DNA from: Monocercomonoides exilis
Taxonomy: Eukaryota; Preaxostyla; Oxymonadida; Polymastigidae
Reading direction: 5' to 3'
Assembly (NCBI GenBank): GCA_001643675.2
Contig: LSRY02000017.1
Location: 1,488,001-1,552,000, forward strand
DNA length: 64,000 nt
Made by a program: the position numbers and the translations under genes. Below are positions 58,572-64,000 of this stretch, piece by piece. Under the pieces are notes generated by a model. The model was not told the DNA's origin. It saw nothing but the letters and a program-made list of their open reading frames with translations, and ran no database searches. Within the stretch, counting starts at the first letter, position 1. Each line of letters starts with the position of its first letter.

Positions 58572-60702
58572 ATGGCAACTCCAGCTGAATCAATTAGCCC
58601 AGGACTTGACATACCTGAAGATGAAGAAGATCCAAAACAATTAGAAAAAATACTGCAACAAGAATGCGAGTCAGTTTCTATTGACGATTCTCGCCGCGTT
58701 GAATTGAAGCCTCTGATTGAAACTGAACAAATTGACGATAGTTTCTTGAAAGAAGATAGGTTCTATTTTTATTTGTTTTGCATTTATGATGTTTATTTTT
58801 TCTTTTTGGATTGTTTTTTGAAATGAAATTTTAATTTTTTTGTTTTTTGTTTTTCTTGTAAAGACCTTCTGGACATTTGACAAACGATCCTGTTTTGATT
58901 CGTTATCAGCGTTCAGTTGTTGGTTCTTTAGCGAAAAGCGCTGGTAAGAATTTGCTTATGGGGAAATCACTTATGAACATTTCACTTCCTGTTCGTATCT
59001 TTGAAGCACGTTCTTATCTTCAGAGGATCACGGTTTTTTGATATTTTAAAGGATTTTCTATCTCATTTTCTCGAATGTATCTTTTTTGACAGGATCAATG
59101 GGGAAATATGTCATTTTTGGTTCAATCTGCTGGTTTGTCAAAAGAAAAAAAAGAAACTCGTTTTATTTTTTATAAAAATATTGTTGATTTCTCGTTTTAT
59201 GTTAGATGCAACTGATCCAGTTGAAAGGATGAGGCTTCTTTGCACTTGGATGATATCTGGTTTACGTTTCACAGTTCTTCAGGCTAAACCTTTTAACCCT
59301 ATTCTTGGAGAAACTTATCAAGCTACATACCCTGGTGGAATTAATGTATATGCTTTTCCTTATTCAAATGTATTTTCATAATCTTGCCTTTAAATATATG
59401 TGATTTGCAATGTTTATTATGAATCATTTGTTCAATAAAAGTTGTACATGGAGCAAGTTACACATCATCCTCCAGCATCAAGTTGGCTAATGACCGACGA
59501 TGCTAAGAGATTCACTTTCACTGGCTCAGCAGAGTATCATGCAATGTTTAAAGGAAATTCAATCAGCGCGTATACTTATTTATTAATTTTTTATTATTAT
59601 TATTGTGTAATTTGTATCCTTTATGTTCAAATTGTTGCCTTATTTATCTTCTTAATCTTCTTTGCGATGATGTTATGCTTCAGTCATCAATTTGGACCGC
59701 AGCGTGTGGAGTATCGAGATGGATCATCCATTGAATTTGACTGGCCCAATCTTCACATGACAGGATACATATACGGGCAACGATATTCCCACTACAACGG
59801 CACACTCACGTTCCGAGATGTGAAGAATCAGCTTCAGTGCCAGATCACATTCAACCCTGACAAGAAAAGCTGGTTTGGGTCTGTCACGAGCTGGTTCAAA
59901 AAGCCAACCAAGACTCTGCCAAGTGACTTCTTCCGTGGAGAGATCTGCCGCTATCCTCTGATGAATGCCACATCGATGAAGGCGGTTGCAGCATCTGCCA
60001 CGTTATCTGCTCCTGTTGCACCTCTTCCATCCAGCATTGCTTCACAGAAAACTGTTTTATCGACTTGCTTCGGTACCTGGCTTGGGTTCATTGATTGGGA
60101 TAAAAAAAGGTGTGTTAAAAATAAATTGTTGACTAAATTTCACTTTCTCTTGAAATTTTCATTTGCTGCCGAACAACACTCTGTGATGATAAATCACTGG
60201 CGTCAGATATTGGGATGTTCGGTTGATGAGACCAATTGCTCCAACGCCTGTTGAAAATCCTCTTCCATCTGACTGCCGTTTTCGCAAAGATCTTCAGCAT
60301 CTCGCTAGAAAAGAGCTTGACGAGGCACAAAAAGCAAAAGAAGAAATGGAAGACAAGCAAAGACAAGAGGCATCTTGGAGACTTAGTGGATATGGAAGGA
60401 AAACGTAAGATCACACTTGTTTTGATCAAAACTCACTCATCTTACATGAATTTTAGTTGTTAACCTGAAAGTTGCTGCATTAAAAGTAGTTATTGCAGTA
60501 ACTTTGCGGATAGTCCATTTCAATATTTTTATATACATAACAAACACAAATATTAATTTTTTGAAAGAAACAATTAATAAAACTTTTGTTGATTGTGTTT
60601 TATTTTATTTTTGTTTTTGAAAAAAAATGAAATGAAAAGCTATTTCGAATTCAAAAAAATTTTTTTTCTTACAGGTTCAAGCATTTCTACAAAAAAGGAT
60701 AA
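58572..60702 (+). CDS. OSBP-related: oxysterol-binding protein-related lipid-transfer protein
   Basis: About eight exons. The start is MATPAESISPGLDIPEDEED at 58572. ORD landmarks are KSLMNISLPVRIFEARSYLQ, DPVERMRLLCTWMISGL, KPFNPILGETYQA, the family signature MEQVTHHPPASSW, FDWPNLHMTGYIYGQRY, GTLTFRDVKN, WFGSVTSWFKKP, YWDVRLMRPIAPTPVENPLP-type linker, and DLQHLARKELDEAQKAKEEM. The message can be read to a stop at 60407. A GTAAGA intron to 60674 gives FKHFYKKG and a TAA at 60700-60702, matching the W-x-P-RWFK-like end of ORPs, so I use that. There is no PH domain or FFAT motif, so this is a short ORP. The role is lipid exchange between membranes through the beta-barrel ORD; the ligand is unknown. 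Confidence 0.92.
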
Positions 60703-61337
60703 AGGAGGAAAATGGGTCAAAAATCAATTAAAAATCAAAAATGCATTGCAAAAATTACAAAATTCACTAAAATTGAAGAGATCAGAGAGAGGAACCATTA
60801 GAAGTACGCTATCTTCATTAAATATCCGATATGTAAAAACTTCGTGCTCATCATTTATTCAAAATTATACAAAACACTTTCTCACCACATTTTTACACAC
60901 CATTAAAAAACTAAATGTTTGGCTTTCGGACAATCATTGCAAACAAAAATCTTTATCATAAATACTGCAAAATAAATTATAAAAATTTCTTCAAGGAACA
61001 TTATGTTCATTGTTCATTTTCATACTATGATCACATAACCATAAAACAGAAATGGAACGATCTTTTCTAGCATACCTTTATAAAAATGAAAGATGCTTTC
61101 GTAATTATTTACACATTTCTTTTAAATAAAGAATAATTTTCAAAATGCAATTATTGAATAAAGTATATCAAAAAATTAAATACTTTCAATTATTTAATAA
61201 TTATTAATCATCATCCAATATTATTTTTTATCCCATGTAAAGTAATAAAAGTTTGTGGCATTACATTACAAAATATCTTACATTAATTTCATTAAAAACA
61301 AAAATGAAGAAATTATAAATTTTTGTTCTACTTTCTT
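60703..61337. other. intergenic region between convergent genes
   Basis: About 630 bp of AT-rich DNA. A Lys/Ser-rich frame runs on to 60961 past the OSBP stop, but it is out of frame with the last exon and looks non-coding. Confidence 0.5.
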
Positions 61338-62539
61338 TTATGCGTACATTGAGCTACCTTTTCCAAAAGAACTAATTTTGATAATCTCTTTCATTTGTTT
61401 CAATTCCTCTGGAGTTGGAGTGAATAAACTTGATTTAGAGGAGGAAGCCGAAGGTAGCGAAGAAGGAGATGTTGAAGATGTTGTTGCTGAATCTTGTGTT
61501 TGAGTGAATTCTGGAAGAAGAGACGGGCGAAGTGCAGACAAATTCCTCGATGAAAGAATTCCGTTGGTCATCAATGATATCATTGAAATTGTTGGAATTT
61601 TCCTAATTTCGCTCTGTGATATAAAAAACCAAAATAAGTTAACATAAAGTACAAAAATGCAAACATATGTAATAATTGCAGCTGGAAGCCCAGCAAGCGT
61701 TGGTGGAGAGGCAAGTTGAAGAAACTTCGATAAACTTGGATGTTGAGTTTTCTGTAAAATCATTTGCTCGTTATGAAATAATAAATAAAAAGGAAGTTGA
61801 CACACATCAAATGCAGATGTTGCTATATAAAAAAGAGAAGGTTCATCTGGTATAGCATCCAAAGTTGTCGATGTAAGAAAAGAAAAAGATTCCATTCCAT
61901 CCAGCATAACAATTCTAATGCAAACGGTTAGAATCGTAATTAATTAAAATTTTTACAAACTGTTTTGGCTTTACAATATCCAGAATTGTTCTAGCAAATG
62001 GGTTTGCCTTTATCTGTTCAACAGGATAGCCAATGCTTAAAAATGCACAATTTGGGTATTCTGGTGATGTGAATAGTGTAGCAATCGGACTATTCGGTCC
62101 TTTCCCTCGGGAATGTGGATTCTGAAATAAAATGAATGATTGCAATTTCGTGTACAAAAGTTATAAAGAAAAAATCAATGTGAAAGTCCAACAAACTTGT
62201 TTTTCGTCTGGAGAAATATTAAAAATAGCATGGTCTTGTATTTGTGATCCAAATTTAAAATGCAAAAATGTATGACCAATTCCTATATTTTGGCAATGAA
62301 ATAATTTGAACTTTGAAAATTTTAAAGACTTTCAAACCATAAACTCCGATAACAAGTGTAGTGAATTCGGGAAGAGGTTTTTGTTCACCTCCAATCCAGG
62401 AAATATTTGGAACAACAGAGATTTTAACAGGAGCATGAAGGCAATCTTCTTCTAAAAGTCCTGAGACTGTATTTTGAGGTTCTTCATCAAGCTCAAAAGT
62501 ATAACTCATTTTTCCTTTTTGATAAGTTATTTCTAACAT
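61338..62539 (-). CDS. PSMG1: proteasome assembly chaperone 1-like protein (PAC1/PSMG1)
   Basis: Six exons with introns of only ~50-60 nt. N-terminal blocks are VVPNISWIGGEQKPLPEFTT and LVIGVYGIGHTFLHFKFG. The middle has CAFLSIGYPVEQIKANPFA and IVMLDGMESFSFLTS. The C-terminal half has LASPPTLAGLPAAIITY and RKIPTISMISLMTNGILSS, matching PSMG1 (NIVHDLPAAVLSYCQVWKIP). The protein ends GKGSSMYA, a hydrophobic-Tyr-X (HbYX-like) C-terminus like the NIYT end of human PSMG1, which docks into proteasome alpha-ring pockets. PAC1 with PAC2 nucleates the 20S alpha ring. Identity is based on weak overall similarity plus this tail. A Ser-rich insertion lies near 61420-61500. It is divergent from BZW. Confidence 0.65.
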
Positions 62540-62764
62540 GAAGCATTAAAATATAATTTTTAATAAATTCTCATGTAATATATTGAGCAAACATCTTTAT
62601 TCAAATAGGAAAATGCAAATTTTATGATCTGAACCATTTTATTTTGAAAAGAAGATCAGTACCATTGTTTTTGTTATAAGTGTGTCAATTAAAAAAGCGT
62701 TTTTTCTTTATCGTTTACGTTTCTTATTGTTTGTTTTTAATATTTTTTGATTTATAATAATTAG
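62540..62764. promoter_or_regulatory. 225-bp divergent promoter (PAC1-like / BZW)
   Basis: AT-rich spacer between two divergent start codons, expected to drive both genes. No motif was recognised. Confidence 0.4.
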
Positions 62765-64000
62765 ATGTCATCTAGCAAACCGCAAAAAGTTTCGCTTGCT
62801 GGTGTAGTAATACGGCAGAGGAAGCGAGATGTAAAAACTATTGCAAATCCAACTGGTTTCAAAGAAACGCTTAGCGCTATCGTTGAGCAGTCAATGGCTC
62901 CCGATGATGTTTTTAAGCTTTGTGATCAATATGAAGATGAATTGGATTTCCGACGATATGATGAGTATTTTTGGGACCTGTTTCTTGCAGGTGGCACCGG
63001 TGCTTGCATCGGGAAATTTGAAGACGATGTTACTCCTATTAATCAATCATTTTTTGGCATTGAGAAAAAAGAACTTCCAAAGCCTCAGGAACTAAAAGCA
63101 GAAATTGTCACATTGCTTCGTGAATTTGTAAGGTTTGAATTTTGCATCATAAATTTCCGTATTTCAAATTATTTTTTTAATTGCATTTTTGGTTAATGTT
63201 TAGGAGGAAACCTTTCTTGGAACCAACACTTCAAAAAGTGATTGAAATGCTTTTAAATTCATCTTCATTGCTCGAAGAAAAATATCAGACGGCGACAAAA
63301 AGTCTTGTTGCACATTTGCTGGCATGCAGAATTTTAAGGCGTGAGTGTTTGCAAGCAATGTTGAGAAACGAAGCTGCAATTGAATCAGGACAAATGTTGC
63401 AGCAATTAACAGGAATTTTCAAAGCACTTCAGACTGAATGCAATCAAGAAGTTTCTGCAATAGTAAAACTTCTTAACGAAGGGAAAATTATGAACAGGTT
63501 TGTCATTGTCATTTTTCTTATTGTTTTTTACAAATAAATCTTTCTTATGACGCCAACAATATCTATTTTTTGTTTTCTTCTTTGATCTTGAACAAAAAAA
63601 TTATATCTTTAACATGATTTAAAATATTCAGATTGATGGACTTCTTCCCTTCACCAAAAAGAACTCCAGAAGCATTTGCCGAGCACTGGAAAAAGGAAGG
63701 TTTACAAGGACTTTTAGTTGTTGCCCAAAATATAAAGAAGAAGGAACAAGCACAGAAAATCAAGAACATGGTGGAAGAATTTGTCAAGCGAAGAAATGAA
63801 GAAGAGGAAGACTACGACGAAGATGATAACGACGAAAATGATGAGGACGAAGAGGAAGATGAAGCAGCAGGAAGCAAAAAGAAAGGGAAAGGGAAAGATT
63901 CAGCGACATCTTCATCAGTTGCATCGAAGCGCAGCGCGCAGCAGCAGCAGCGTGTGGAGGATGCAGTGAATGAATTCCTGGCTGAGCTGACTGAGCTGCA
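62765..64000 (+). CDS. BZW: BZW/eIF5-mimic protein (5MP), 3'-truncated by the window end
   Basis: Three exons are visible: 62765 to about 63131, about 63206-63497, and about 63633 to beyond 64000. Introns have GTTTGA/GTTTGT donors. Blocks follow BZW1/2 in order: VSLAGVVIRQRKRDVKTI (SGQRFKTRKRDEKE), LDFRRYDEYFWDLFLAGG (LDYRRYAETLFDILVAGG), LVAHLLACRILRRECLQ, LNEGKIMNRLMDFFPSPKRT (VSMDNRLMELFPANKQS) and HWKKEGLQGLLVVAQN. An acidic DEDDNDENDEDEEEDE run and a QQQQ run follow before the edge. BZW proteins are HEAT-type W2/MIF4G-like translation regulators that bind eIF2 and eIF3 and tighten start-codon choice. The C-terminal W2 domain lies outside the window. Confidence 0.88.

Noticed and set aside
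60593-60961. Lys/Ser-rich frame overlapping the last OSBP exon
   Set aside because: It is out of frame with the homology-supported FKHFYKKG ending and shows no family features.

Overview
The window is eukaryotic nuclear DNA from an intron-rich, AT-rich protist with the standard genetic code: TAA, TGA and TAG all end recognisable genes. The gene set includes an axonemal protein (CFAP161), autophagy ATG3, COPII SEC24, AP-1 sigma, ribosomal protein eL6, OSBP and a BZW/eIF5-mimic protein. It also includes a 2803-residue beta-helix receptor pseudokinase and a beta-helix surface-protein fragment. The combination resembles the large surface-protein families I know from oxymonads (Preaxostyla, Monocercomonoides-like). 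The species assignment is inference. Runs of Ser (TCx codons) and Glu/Lys (GAx/AAx codons) invade many proteins, so long antisense open frames are common and mostly meaningless.

Layout. 1-549: degraded surface-protein fragment with two in-frame TAGs. 956-2256 (-): seven-TM THH1/TOM1/TOM3-like protein. 2563-5952 (+): beta-propeller/coiled-coil protein. 6195-11520 (+): longin-type trafficking protein with giant Ser-rich insertions. 12291-13211 (-): CFAP161. 13364-14298 (+): novel two-TM protein. 15497-16201 (+): RBPMS-type RRM protein. 17022-17577 (+): eL6. 17870-18393 (-): AP-1 sigma. 18528-23511 (+): SEC24. 24386-25551 (-) and 42147-43305 (+): two MRH-domain (Atg27/M6P-receptor-like) membrane proteins that share an almost perfect inverted ~481-bp segment including an intron. 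25741-27450: two TA-flanked foldback elements. 28034-36445 (+): beta-helix receptor pseudokinase. 37407-40412 (-): UCH37-like deubiquitinase with two inserted UIM-like motifs. 40601-42046 (+): ATG3. 44054-58399 (+): a ~4780-residue low-complexity giant. 58572-60702 (+): OSBP-related protein. 61338-62539 (-): PAC1/PSMG1-like proteasome chaperone. 62765-beyond the end (+): BZW.

Most multi-exon models were rebuilt by hand. For the models whose exons I summed (beta-propeller, longin protein, two-TM protein, RRM protein, AP-1 sigma, UCH37, THH1-like, CFAP161) the lengths close to a multiple of three with consistent phases. The usual 5' splice site is GTTTG[TCA], or GTATG/GTGTG, rather than GTAAGT. 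Five gene pairs are head-to-head with about 134-306 bp between start codons, which suggests bidirectional promoters. Functional themes are vesicle and lysosome traffic (SEC24, AP-1 sigma, longin protein, MRH receptors, OSBP), ubiquitin/proteasome/autophagy (UCH37, ATG3, PAC1) and a large surface-sensing apparatus.
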